DNA from: Marinosulfonomonas sp.
GTDB lineage: Bacteria > Pseudomonadota > Alphaproteobacteria > Rhodobacterales > Rhodobacteraceae
Direction: 5' to 3'
Length of the DNA stretch: 6,616 bases
NCBI GenBank assembly: GCA_022712735.1
Contig: JAFLKA010000180.1
Location: 1-6,616 of the forward strand
Notes under the pieces: generated by a model
The model's input: the letters and a program-made list of their open reading frames with translations, nothing else
Told to the model about the DNA's origin: nothing
Databases searched by the model: none
Made by a program: the position numbers and the translations under genes
Shown: positions 1 through 5,895 of the stretch, piece by piece
How the letters are laid out: every line of letters begins with the position of its first letter
Position numbering within the stretch: position 1 is the first letter of the stretch

Positions 1-12
1 GCAAATACCCCC

Positions 13-41
13 TTGCGCCCTCGCCGCTCTTTGCCTAGATA
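13..41 (+). promoter_or_regulatory. Putative promoter of tRNA-Glu
   Basis: A TTGCGC hexamer at 13-18 and a TAGATA hexamer at 36-41 are separated by 17 bases. The predicted transcription start, near 48, lies about 12 bases before the tRNA 5' end. Each hexamer matches the sigma-70 consensus at only about half its positions, so the call rests mainly on spacing and on position in front of a stable RNA gene. Confidence 0.45.
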
Positions 42-59
42 CGCCTCACGTCATGGTAT

Positions 60-134
60 GGCCCGTTCGTCTATCGGTTAGGACGCCAGGTTTTCAACCT
101 GGAAAGACGAGTTCGATTCTCGTACGGGCTACCA
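60..134 (+). tRNA. tRNA-Glu (anticodon UUC), CCA encoded
   Basis: This is the complete glutamate tRNA that reads GAA and GAG codons. The cloverleaf folds fully: the acceptor stem pairs 60-66 with 124-130, with one G-U pair at the end; the D arm begins GTCT at 69; the anticodon stem pairs CCAGG (86-90) with CCTGG (98-102) around the loop TTTTCAA, giving anticodon TTC at 93-95; the T stem pairs ACGAG (107-111) with CTCGT (119-123) around TTCGATT. The discriminator base is A131, and CCA is encoded at 132-134. No duplicated 3' end or integrase gene is seen nearby, so there is no sign that this tRNA serves here as an element insertion site. Confidence 0.97.
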
Positions 135-195
135 TCATGGCGTTATTCCCCTTATTCAATCAACTTTTCCATTTTGCGGCCCATCGTTTGGTACC

Positions 196-221
196 AAAAA
201 AGGCCCCCGACGGAGGCCCTT
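196..221 (-). terminator. Rho-independent terminator, minus strand
   Basis: Read on the minus strand, GGCCTCC (218-212) pairs with GGGGGCC (208-202) around a three-base loop, including one U-G pair, and is followed directly by six T residues (201-196). This is a strong intrinsic terminator for leftward transcription and lies about 50 bases after the stop of the small frame at 269-427. On the plus strand only a short T run follows, so it could also slow transcription leaving the tRNA gene. Confidence 0.75.
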
Positions 222-268
222 TCAAATGGTTCAGGGCATCTACCCCGAACCGCAGCATTCAAGCAGAT

Positions 269-427
269 TTATTGTTCGCAATCAAAGCAACCAGTATCAA
301 CCAGCCAACCACCCGGACCGGCAATATCATCCGGCAGGGCAAAAATCATCGCTTCGCGGATGGTAAATACCGCCAGGAAGGCCATACTGATTTGGTCGAA
401 TGTAATTGTTGTAAGCCAGTTCATCAT
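269..427 (-). CDS. Small unrecognised protein with hydrophobic segment and CxxC end
   Basis: I do not recognise this protein. From the ATG at 427 it has 52 residues: a short polar start, a hydrophobic stretch around residues 12-30 that could be a membrane segment (ISMAFLAVF then a charged RE pair then AMIFAL), a PGGW turn, and a C terminus ending DTGCFDCEQ, which contains a CxxC pair. Tandem ATGs (427 and 424) make the exact start uncertain; GGA sits about 7-9 bases upstream as a weak ribosome site. The open frame continues to an ATG at 526, but the added residues look unlike protein, and no ribosome site precedes that start. Support for a real gene is a strong leftward terminator shortly after the stop and an upstream terminator that isolates it from the cyclase operon. 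It could still be a chance frame or the trace of a small RNA. Confidence 0.45.
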   Translation of the reverse strand: MMNWLTTITFDQISMAFLAVFTIREAMIFALPDDIAGPGGWLVDTGCFDCEQ

Positions 428-531
428 CGTATCCGATTCTTTGTTTCGTGTTGTTTCAAGGTTGTTTTGCCAAAGATTCGGGGCCAAACAATGACTGAAA
501 CAGGCAGAAATAAGTTCTTTGTACAAACATT

Positions 532-560
532 AAGGCAAACCTGCGACGAAGGTTCGCCTT
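532..560 (-). terminator. Terminator-like hairpin after the cyclase gene
   Basis: In the leftward transcript, AAGGCGAACC (560-551) pairs with GGTTTGCCTT (541-532) over ten base pairs, one of them G-U, with a nine-base loop. On the plus strand the same G-U position would be an A-C mismatch, so the structure is complete only in the leftward RNA. It starts about 50 bases after the cyclase stop codon. The downstream T tract is poor (AATGTTTG), so termination may be partial. Confidence 0.55.
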
Positions 561-611
561 CTGCCATATTTCAATTGGCCATCCCGGGCTTTGCACCCTT
601 TGCACGCAGCC

Positions 612-1610
612 CTACATCGCTCGCCCCAGCAAATCTTTTGTGAACACCGTATAGCAGGCCCGCCCTTTGTTCTTTGAGGCATAGAGCGCCAAATCCGCAT
701 CCCCCAGCATTTTGACGACATCAGGGGTTTGGTAATAATCCGACACGGTTGTGCCAATGCTCGCCGAAATCCGGCAGTGCTTGCCGTTAAACGCAATCGG
801 CACTTCCATCCGCTTGATAATGCGGCTGGCAATGTCGTTCAGTTTTTCAATATCGGTCAGCCGGTGGAACAGCAGCACAAATTCATCGCCGCCCACCCGC
901 GCCACCAAGTCTTCATCGCGGGTTTCATCCACCAGAATTTTGGCGACCTCCAACAATACATGGTCGCCCGCCGCGTGGCCCATCGTATCATTCACCGCCT
1001 TGAAATAATCCAGATCAATCTGCATCAGGCCAAACTTTTCATCCGCCTCGATAAACCGTTCCAGCACATGATCCATCGCGCGCCGGTTTTTCAGCCCGGT
1101 TAATGTATCGGTATAGGCCTGTTCTTCGGCGGCGATCTTGGCGCCTTGCAGGCGGGTGTTCAACTTGCGCGATTCCATCATCGCGGCTGATTTCGCCTCG
1201 AGCAGATAGAGCATTTCAACCGCCAGATCCGTTGCCGCAAAATCACCGATTGTCAGATCATACGTGCCAATGGCATCCACCACCGAAATCCCGAAGGACA
1301 TATCCAGCAACAACCCGTCCCCGTCCGCCAGCGTCACACCGACGGCCTTGAGCGTGGTTTGGTGGCCGTTTTGCACAGTCAGGTGCAGCTTGGCGCCTTT
1401 TGTGGCGATAATATCGGCCACGGTGGCGGTGTTATGCGGGCGCTGCACCTCAAAACAATCAAAGAACAGCAGGCCGGATAGATCACGGTCCGGATACAGC
1501 TTGGCTATCGTCGGGCCCGTCTGAACGATCTTCCCATCCGCCGCCAATACCAGATGCATTGGCATCAACAGGGACAATGACGCCGGTTGCAGGCATATAT
1601 TCTCCATCAT
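612..1610 (-). CDS. HNOBA (PAS-like) - GGDEF diguanylate cyclase
   Basis: This 332-residue soluble protein should make cyclic di-GMP from two GTP. Residues about 12-135 match the HNOBA domain, the PAS-like module of soluble guanylate cyclases: MHLVLAADGKIVQTG at the start, VQRPH near 55-59, a central LK (87-88) and a closing YDLTIGDFAATDL. Residues about 136-165 look like a charged helical linker. The GGDEF domain begins at TDTLTGLKNRRA (167-178), has the metal-binding D199 in IDLDYFKAVND, and carries an intact GGDEF at 240-244. An RxxD inhibitory site (R231, D234) lies five residues before it, so product feedback is expected. There is no membrane segment. The start overlaps the stop of the upstream H-NOX-like gene as ATGA, indicating translational coupling; the second codon is also ATG. 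Input probably comes from the H-NOX-like partner. The domain assignment is secure; the stimulus is unknown. Confidence 0.93.
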   Translation of the reverse strand: MMENICLQPASLSLLMPMHLVLAADGKIVQTGPTIAKLYPDRDLSGLLFFDCFEVQRPHNTATVADIIATKGAKLHLTVQNGHQTTLKAVGVTLADGDGLLLDMSFGISVVDAIGTYDLTIGDFAATDLAVEMLYLLEAKSAAMMESRKLNTRLQGAKIAAEEQAYTDTLTGLKNRRAMDHVLERFIEADEKFGLMQIDLDYFKAVNDTMGHAAGDHVLLEVAKILVDETRDEDLVARVGGDEFVLLFHRLTDIEKLNDIASRIIKRMEVPIAFNGKHCRISASIGTTVSDYYQTPDVVKMLGDADLALYASKNKGRACYTVFTKDLLGRAM

Positions 1611-2206
1611 GCGTCCGCCCTGACCGGATCGGCCAGACTAAAATCCCGCCCGTCAGTATAACTGCTCTCAATCAGAGCTATGGATATTTCCTCGACCCCG
1701 TCACCGCCGCCCTGATGTTCCAGCAGTACCAGCGCCCCGTAATCATCGGCCATAGCCTGTAACAGGCCAACCATCACCCAACCGAACCCCTTGTGTGGCC
1801 CCTTGCAGACCAGATTAAAGCTGCCGCTATCGGGACTGCCCAGCAGGCACAGTTTAGGCAGGTCCAGTTCGGGCACAGCCAGCCTTGCCCGATCCTGCAG
1901 ATCATCCAGTGAATGCAGGAATTCACCGAACGTATCCCCGCCGAACCGCAACAGGCGGCGCAGGGATTTAACGTTGGGGCTGGACACCAGATAGGTGCCC
2001 ATATCCATCAGCAGTGTATCGGTTGATTTCGCAAGCCGCACGGCTGCGGCCTCCAGCACCGCATAGGTCAGCGCATCATCATATTCCAACATTGATTCAA
2101 ATTTTTCAAACCCCAAACCCGACGCCTTGACCACATCCTGCCAAACCTCAGTGCCGTAGGTATCGTTCAGGAAACACTCCAGTGAACGGTTAATCAGCCC
2201 GTGCAT
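1607..2206 (-). CDS. H-NOX (HNOB)-like sensor lacking heme ligands
   Basis: The 199-residue protein matches the H-NOX fold over its length: MHGLINRSLECFL at the start, YGTEVWQDVV (17-26), LEYDDAL (40-46), the glycine-rich LLRFGGDTFGEFL (85-97), SLDDLQDRARLAVP (99-112) and the C-terminal sheet with ADDYGALVLLEH. H-NOX proteins normally bind heme and sense NO or oxygen, and often control a neighbouring cyclase or kinase. Here the residue aligned with the proximal heme histidine (LDxLH in relatives) is Q104, and the YxSxR heme-carboxylate motif is replaced by C134, G136 and H138. H98 lies six residues too early to be the usual ligand. Canonical heme binding is therefore unlikely; the protein may bind something else or act as an adaptor. 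The AAGGA at 2215-2219, 8 bases before the ATG, sets the start. It is the first gene of the operon and overlaps the cyclase gene by four bases. Confidence 0.88.
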   Translation of the reverse strand: MHGLINRSLECFLNDTYGTEVWQDVVKASGLGFEKFESMLEYDDALTYAVLEAAAVRLAKSTDTLLMDMGTYLVSSPNVKSLRRLLRFGGDTFGEFLHSLDDLQDRARLAVPELDLPKLCLLGSPDSGSFNLVCKGPHKGFGWVMVGLLQAMADDYGALVLLEHQGGGDGVEEISIALIESSYTDGRDFSLADPVRADA

Positions 2207-2214
2207 TCATCCCA

Positions 2215-2219
2215 TCCTT
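2215..2219 (-). promoter_or_regulatory. Ribosome binding site of the H-NOX-like gene
   Basis: AAGGA on the minus strand lies 8 bases before the ATG at 2206 and selects that start. No convincing -35/-10 pair was found in the 115-base gap upstream. Confidence 0.7.
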
Positions 2220-2321
2220 ATAATTATGACGGGACGCTAGGCTTCAGAGGTTAACAAAATCCAAAATTCGACCTGCATGATACCTAAAACTCGAACCATT
2301 CCAGTGTATTAGGCCAGCACC

Positions 2322-3881
2322 TTAGAAATCCGTCGGCGCACCGCCCTCGGACTTGCGCCGCGCGACAAAATCCGCCAGCTCATCACGGATGGCATCATCC
2401 ATCGGCGGAGCCTCGAAATCGTTCAGGATTTCCTTATACTTGTGATGGGCCCGCTCGGCCGTCCACACGCCCCCCGCCAAATCCCACGCCTCGTAATTGC
2501 GCCAGTCCGACAGGAACGGCTGATAGAATGCCTTCTCGTAGCGGTCCTGCGTATGCTGGATGCCAAAGTAATGCCCGTCATGGCCAACCTCTTTGATCGC
2601 ATCAAACGCAATGTCGCCCGGCGTGGTGGCGCAGATTTCAGGCTCCATATAGCGCTGGATTTGCTGCAAAATCTCGCAATCCATGATGAATTTCTCGGGG
2701 CTGGCGATCAGCCCACCCTCAAGCCAACCTGCCGCGTGATAGACCATATTGGAGCCCGATTGCACCGCCGCCCACAGGCTGTTGCTGGTCTCCCACATGG
2801 CTTGGCCATCCGGCACATTTGCGGCACACACGCCCGAGGACCGCAACGGCAAGCCATAGAACCGCGTCATCTGGCCAGTCATCTGCGTGGCGCGCATGTA
2901 TTCGGGCGTGCCAAATGCGGGCGCGCCGGATTTCATATCAACGTTTGATGTAAACGTGCCCAGCACACAGGGCGCACCGGGGCGGATGTATTGCGCCAAC
3001 ACAATCACGCTCAACCCTTCGGCAATCGACAGCGCCACTGCCCCCGCCATGGTCAACGGGGCCATTGCACCCGCCAATGTGAACGCCGTCACCACCACAG
3101 CCTGACCACGGCGCACCATGCGCATATATCCGTCCAGCATCAGATCATCGTGCTTTAGCGGCGAGGTTGAATTGATATTGGTATATAGCCGCGGCTTTGC
3201 CTCGAATTCCTCATGGCTTAGCCCGCCCGCGATGCGCACCATCTCCATCGTGTCCTCGACCCGCTCACGACCCAAGGAGTAGGCATGCACCACCTTGTCG
3301 GTGATTTGCAACTTGTCATGCACCACGTCCAGATGCCGGACCGAGGCGTGAATATCCATTGGCTCCACCGGATACCCCGCCGACAGGTGGATACAGTTGA
3401 AATACTGGGTCAGTTTTAACAGGTTGCTGCAATTCTCGCGGGTACCGGTTACTTTTCTACCCAGCTCCATGTCCCAATAATTTGGCGGCGACGATACATT
3501 GAGAAACACCATGTGTTTGCCGCCAATCGTTACGGTCCGGTCCGGATTGCGCGGGGTAACGGTGAACTGCGATGGCGCTTTGGCAACCATCTCCATCACA
3601 AAGTCACGCCCCATGCGCACATTGGTGCCATTCACGGTGCAGCCGGCCTGTTTCATGATGGCCAGCGCTTCGTCGTTCAGAAACTCGATGCCAATCTCTT
3701 CCAGAATGCGCATCGCCCCGTCGTGAATCGCTTTGATCCCCTCGCCGTCCAGCGGTTCGGTCGGGCGGTCCGTATTGACCGGAATACGCCACGGCATCTG
3801 GTCAATCGCAGCAGTCGCCGTGCGCCGCGCATTGCCTGAACGTCCGCCGGAACGTCGTCTTGATTTTGATGTATCAGCCAT
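2322..3881 (-). CDS. Trimethylamine methyltransferase (MttB) family protein, non-pyrrolysine type
   Basis: This 519-residue protein belongs to the MttB family, whose members move a methyl group from a methylated amine, such as trimethylamine or glycine betaine, to a corrinoid protein. Family features are the DGEGIKAIHDGAMRILEEIG region (45-64), a strongly conserved centre with TFTLAGAMAPLTMAGA (266-281), SNVDMKSGAPAFGTPEY (312-328), and the VGHDGHYFG segment (433-441). The frame has no in-frame amber codon, so it is the pyrrolysine-free branch, for which substrates are known in only a few members; glycine betaine is the best-known case. The N terminus has a basic tail (residues 6-20) of unknown role. 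The ATG at 3881 is chosen because AGAGGTG (3892-3886) precedes it at proper spacing; an ATG 13 codons upstream lacks one. No corrinoid protein, reductive activase or second methyltransferase is adjacent, so substrate and methyl acceptor cannot be named. Confidence 0.92.
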   Translation of the reverse strand: MADTSKSRRRSGGRSGNARRTATAAIDQMPWRIPVNTDRPTEPLDGEGIKAIHDGAMRILEEIGIEFLNDEALAIMKQAGCTVNGTNVRMGRDFVMEMVAKAPSQFTVTPRNPDRTVTIGGKHMVFLNVSSPPNYWDMELGRKVTGTRENCSNLLKLTQYFNCIHLSAGYPVEPMDIHASVRHLDVVHDKLQITDKVVHAYSLGRERVEDTMEMVRIAGGLSHEEFEAKPRLYTNINSTSPLKHDDLMLDGYMRMVRRGQAVVVTAFTLAGAMAPLTMAGAVALSIAEGLSVIVLAQYIRPGAPCVLGTFTSNVDMKSGAPAFGTPEYMRATQMTGQMTRFYGLPLRSSGVCAANVPDGQAMWETSNSLWAAVQSGSNMVYHAAGWLEGGLIASPEKFIMDCEILQQIQRYMEPEICATTPGDIAFDAIKEVGHDGHYFGIQHTQDRYEKAFYQPFLSDWRNYEAWDLAGGVWTAERAHHKYKEILNDFEAPPMDDAIRDELADFVARRKSEGGAPTDF

Positions 3882-3998
3882 ATCGCACCTCTTTGCTTGT
3901 ACCAAAGGTGGCAAATACACACGCTGCCCTGCACGATATTAGCGACGGAAAATGTCGTTTTCGGCATCAGCTAAAGAGGGTCGCGTCAAAACCATTGA

Positions 3999-4026
3999 TT
4001 GACGTGGCTAATTTTGCCTGAATAAT
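3999..4026 (+). promoter_or_regulatory. Putative sigma-70 promoter of the YciI-like gene
   Basis: TTGACG at 3999-4004 and AATAAT at 4021-4026 each match the consensus at five of six positions and are 16 bases apart. Transcription would start near 4033, leaving a leader of about 45 bases before the ATG at 4078. The divergent methyltransferase gene shares this 196-base region; no clear promoter was found for it. Confidence 0.6.
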
Positions 4027-4077
4027 CGCCCCTACAAACGCGAACAGACATTCCGAATATTAATGGAAGGAAACCCT

Positions 4078-4389
4078 ATGCCCGAATTCATCATTGCCTA
4101 CCGTGGCGGCGATCATCCCGCCTCCAAAGAAGAGGGCGCTGCCCACATGGCCAAATGGCACGCTTGGGTAAAGGGGATGGGCGATAATGCCATAAACCCC
4201 GGCACCCCCTTGGGCAAATCCCGCATTGTCAGCGCTGACGGCGTTTCGGATGATGGTGGTGATGCCCCGATGAACGGCTATTCCATCGTCAGGGCCGCCG
4301 ACATGGACGCTGCCTTGGAGATCGCCAAGGCCTGCCCCGTGCTCGACATCAATGGTACGCTGGAAGTGGCGCAACTGATGAAGATGTAA
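4078..4389 (+). CDS. YciI-like (YCII-related) small protein
   Basis: This 103-residue protein resembles the YCII/YciI-like family, small dimeric alpha-beta barrel proteins of mostly unknown function. It starts with a beta strand (EFIIAYRGG), then a helix with the tryptophan-rich MAKWHAWVKGMG (24-35), a central loop, a second strand (NGYSIVRAADMDAALEIAKACP) and the closing DINGTLEVAQLM (90-101), the usual end of this family where the G-x-x-x-V segment forms the last strand. No signal peptide or membrane segment is seen, so it is cytoplasmic. The ATG at 4078 follows GGAAGGA (4065-4071) by six bases; the ATG at 4063 overlaps that ribosome site and is rejected as start. It is transcribed alone, divergent from the methyltransferase gene and convergent with the broken acetyltransferase gene. 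No enzymatic role can be assigned from sequence alone. Confidence 0.85.
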   Translation: MPEFIIAYRGGDHPASKEEGAAHMAKWHAWVKGMGDNAINPGTPLGKSRIVSADGVSDDGGDAPMNGYSIVRAADMDAALEIAKACPVLDINGTLEVAQLMKM

Positions 4390-4456
4390 CGGCTTTCTTT
4401 GGGCGTGAAAGGCTCTGTTTCTATCGGGTTCGCATATACCCACTTTATAAAAGCAG

Positions 4457-4941
4457 CTATTCCGTATCCAGCCGATACTTCAAGAATTTGGCACCATCGT
4501 AGTCGATCTCTTCTATAAACTTGGCCCCAAGCCGCGCAAGTGCCCCAAGGTTCTTGCGCGATGGCGGCAAAAGGAATGTCACAAAGGGAATTCGCGCGTC
4601 CGCCACGGCAAATTCAATCGCCTTCTTGTAGACGCGCATTCCTAGCCCGAAGAAATCAGGCTTTAGCACCAACCCGAAATCCCATTCATCACCTTCTTTC
4701 TGGAATCCACCCCATCCGGCATAGACGTCGTTATACAGGATTGCCCAATGGCCAAGCCCATCGCGGTGCCAGCATTCTTCTTTGGCGGCAACAAATTTGG
4801 CAACCGCCTGTTTGTCCCATTTGAATGTCAGCAGCGCATATGTTCTGCGACACGGGCATCGGACATATGCGCAATGATTTCGTCTGTCGGGATGTCCGGC
4901 AATCGCGCAAAGGTGATGCTGTGTTCGGGTTTGGTGGTCAT
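4457..4941 (-). pseudogene. GNAT-family acetyltransferase broken by a one-base deletion
   Basis: Two adjoining minus-strand frames together form one GNAT N-acetyltransferase of about 161 residues. The first frame runs from the ATG at 4941 (MTTKPEHSITFARLP) to ARVAEHM and then stops at TGA (4818-4816). The second frame continues directly with LLTFKWDKQAVAKF, passes GHWAIL, GWGGFQKEGDEWDFG, then the acetyl-CoA loop region LVLKPDFFGLGMRVYKKA, and ends at TAG at 4457. The junction reads CATATGCGCTGCTGAC; adding one C after ATG would give H-M-P-L-L-T and restore a single open frame. No start codon is available in the second frame before 4672, so the product would be truncated. Everything else is well preserved, so the change is recent, is a sequencing error, or is rescued by slippage. 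The substrate is unknown. Confidence 0.8.
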
Positions 4942-4972
4942 TTCAGGGTTAATTCCAGTGGATTCTGCCGCC

Positions 4973-5004
4973 AATATACGCCCGATCAACCGTTCGTATG
5001 TCAA
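4973..5004 (-). promoter_or_regulatory. Possible promoter of the acetyltransferase gene
   Basis: On the minus strand a perfect TTGACA (5004-4999) is followed by TATATT (4978-4973), 20 bases apart, which is longer than ideal; GTATAT gives 19. Transcription would start a little upstream of the ATG at 4941. The site supports that ATG over a TTG at 5019. Confidence 0.3.
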
Positions 5005-5143
5005 GGGGATGCACCCCAACCGGTTTAACAGATACGTTACCCCAGCGCCTTCAGGGGCATCTTTAACAAAATCGGATTTCGCCGGTTTTCCCGAGGTCTC
5101 CTGATACGCAAAACCCCATAGATTTCACAAATCCACACCCCAC

Positions 5144-5157
5144 TTGATCTTAATCAA
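5144..5157 (+). promoter_or_regulatory. FNR/FnrL-type operator (anaerobox)
   Basis: TTGATCTTAATCAA is a perfect match to TTGAT-N4-ATCAA, the consensus shared by FNR, FnrL and related Dnr/NnrR regulators. Its centre is 64 bases before the ATG at 5215. If it sits at -41.5, the typical activating position, the start of transcription would be near 5192 and the -10 element at 5180-5185, where TAATTT is found. This predicts activation of the membrane protein gene when oxygen is low, or by nitric oxide if a Dnr/NnrR-type protein uses the site. Confidence 0.8.
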
Positions 5158-5179
5158 GGCATTCACTCATTACCTGACT

Positions 5180-5185
5180 TAATTT
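5180..5185 (+). promoter_or_regulatory. Putative -10 element of the FNR-dependent promoter
   Basis: TAATTT is located exactly where a class II FNR promoter needs its -10 hexamer relative to the box at 5144-5157. There is no good -35 hexamer, as expected when the regulator takes that place. Confidence 0.5.
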
Positions 5186-5214
5186 CTCGACTATTAAGAA
5201 TCAGGAAACACGCC

Positions 5215-5724
5215 ATGCCCTATGACTACATCGTCTTGATCCACCTGACCTGTGCGATCCTGTTTCTGGGCGCCATCGCAACCGAGGTGCTGGTGCTGGC
5301 CCCGCTACGCTCTGTGCTGACCGAAGACGAATTCTGCCGCATCGAGTTTTTCATGTTCCGCAAAATCCGGCGCACCTATCCGATGTTCCTGATCCCGCTT
5401 TATGGCACAGGGTTCTGGATGTATGCCGAACATTTTTCTGGTGCTGACGGGTTTATCGACTTCATCTCGAACACCTTTGGCCTGTTACTGACACTCAAAA
5501 TGGTGCTGGCACTTGGTATGTTCTCGATCTTTGCACTGGCCCCGCATGTGTTCATGCCAAAGGTCGTGGCAGGCCTCGGGTTCAAGGCCAAAGCCAAACA
5601 TATGCTGATCGTCACCGGCGGGCCTGAGGATTTCCGCACTGACCGGTTTGACGGGGTACATTATCTGGCGTTTGCGCTGGGGTTGGGGATCGTGTTTCTG
5701 GCCAAGGCGATGTTCTTTTTGTAA
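5215..5724 (+). CDS. Four-helix membrane protein, CopD/HemJ-like in layout, FNR-controlled
   Basis: This 169-residue protein has four predicted membrane helices: about 5-30, 53-72, 86-110 and 148-168, with a charged loop between the first two (RSVLTEDEF, FRKIRRTY). Histidines sit within or at the edges of helices: H10 in helix 1, H111 at the end of helix 3 and H149 at the start of helix 4. This layout, and the opening IVLIHLTCAILFLGAIATEV, resembles small heme-binding or CopD/HemJ-like integral membrane families, but I cannot name a family with certainty and do not assign a reaction. The ATG at 5215 follows AGGAAA (5203-5208) and matches the expected start of helix 1. It is a single-gene unit behind a perfect FNR-type site, so it is likely made at low oxygen and could serve respiration, heme or metal handling; that role is inference from regulation and histidines only. 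Confidence 0.8.
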   Translation: MPYDYIVLIHLTCAILFLGAIATEVLVLAPLRSVLTEDEFCRIEFFMFRKIRRTYPMFLIPLYGTGFWMYAEHFSGADGFIDFISNTFGLLLTLKMVLALGMFSIFALAPHVFMPKVVAGLGFKAKAKHMLIVTGGPEDFRTDRFDGVHYLAFALGLGIVFLAKAMFFL

Positions 5725-5750
5725 GAAATGCTTCGAAAAACCAAACTGTG

Positions 5751-5772
5751 AATCACAACTAAGCATGTGATT
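5751..5772 (+). terminator. Weak hairpin after the membrane protein gene
   Basis: AATCACA (5751-5757) pairs with TGTGATT (5766-5772) around an eight-base loop and is followed by TTAAA. The stem is AT-rich and the T run short, so it would be at best a weak terminator; TGTGA-A-TCACA at 5747-5757 is also a small dyad overlapping it. Confidence 0.25.
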
Positions 5773-5803
5773 TAAAAACATTGTTACGCAGAATTTCATT
5801 TCC

Positions 5804-5828
5804 ACTATTCCGGAATAGTAGTTCTATT
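5804..5828. repeat. Perfect 16-bp palindrome plus a third half-site
   Basis: ACTATTCCGGAATAGT at 5804-5819 is a perfect inverted repeat without spacer. A further CTATT at 5824-5828 forms a second, overlapping dyad with AATAG (5814-5818) at a five-base gap, and repeats the first CTATT 19 bases away. Such multi-half-site patterns are typical of operators for dimeric regulators (LysR- or TetR-type). It is unusual here because it lies between two convergent gene ends and no start codon follows closely on either side. Confidence 0.6.
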
Positions 5829-5895
5829 TTGATCAGCGCTTTCAAGGCCACATTCAACGGTATGGCTATTTCCGGCTTTGCTGGCGTTCAGGCCC

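Noticed and set aside
60..134. tRNA-Glu as an integration site of a mobile element
   Set aside because: No integrase gene, no repeated copy of the tRNA 3' end and no foreign-looking block were found in the window.
53..643. Plus-strand open frame of 196 codons
   Set aside because: It runs straight through the tRNA-Glu gene and across the terminators of the minus strand; its composition is unlike a protein and no ribosome site precedes it.
1910..1915. H98 of the H-NOX-like protein as proximal heme ligand
   Set aside because: In the FLHSLDDLQ segment it lies six residues before the position that aligns with the conserved ligand, so it is not the canonical histidine.
2207..2321. NO-responsive or FNR site in front of the H-NOX-like operon
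   Set aside because: No TTGAT-N4-ATCAA-like dyad or other convincing inverted repeat is present in this gap.
2442..2948. Plus-strand open frame of 168 codons inside the methyltransferase gene
   Set aside because: It is antisense to a well-conserved MttB-family protein and is explained by GC-rich codon use; no protein-like features.
4390..4456. Terminator between the convergent YciI-like and acetyltransferase genes
   Set aside because: Only short imperfect stems (such as CTTTC/GAAAG and GGGT/ACCC) without T runs are present.
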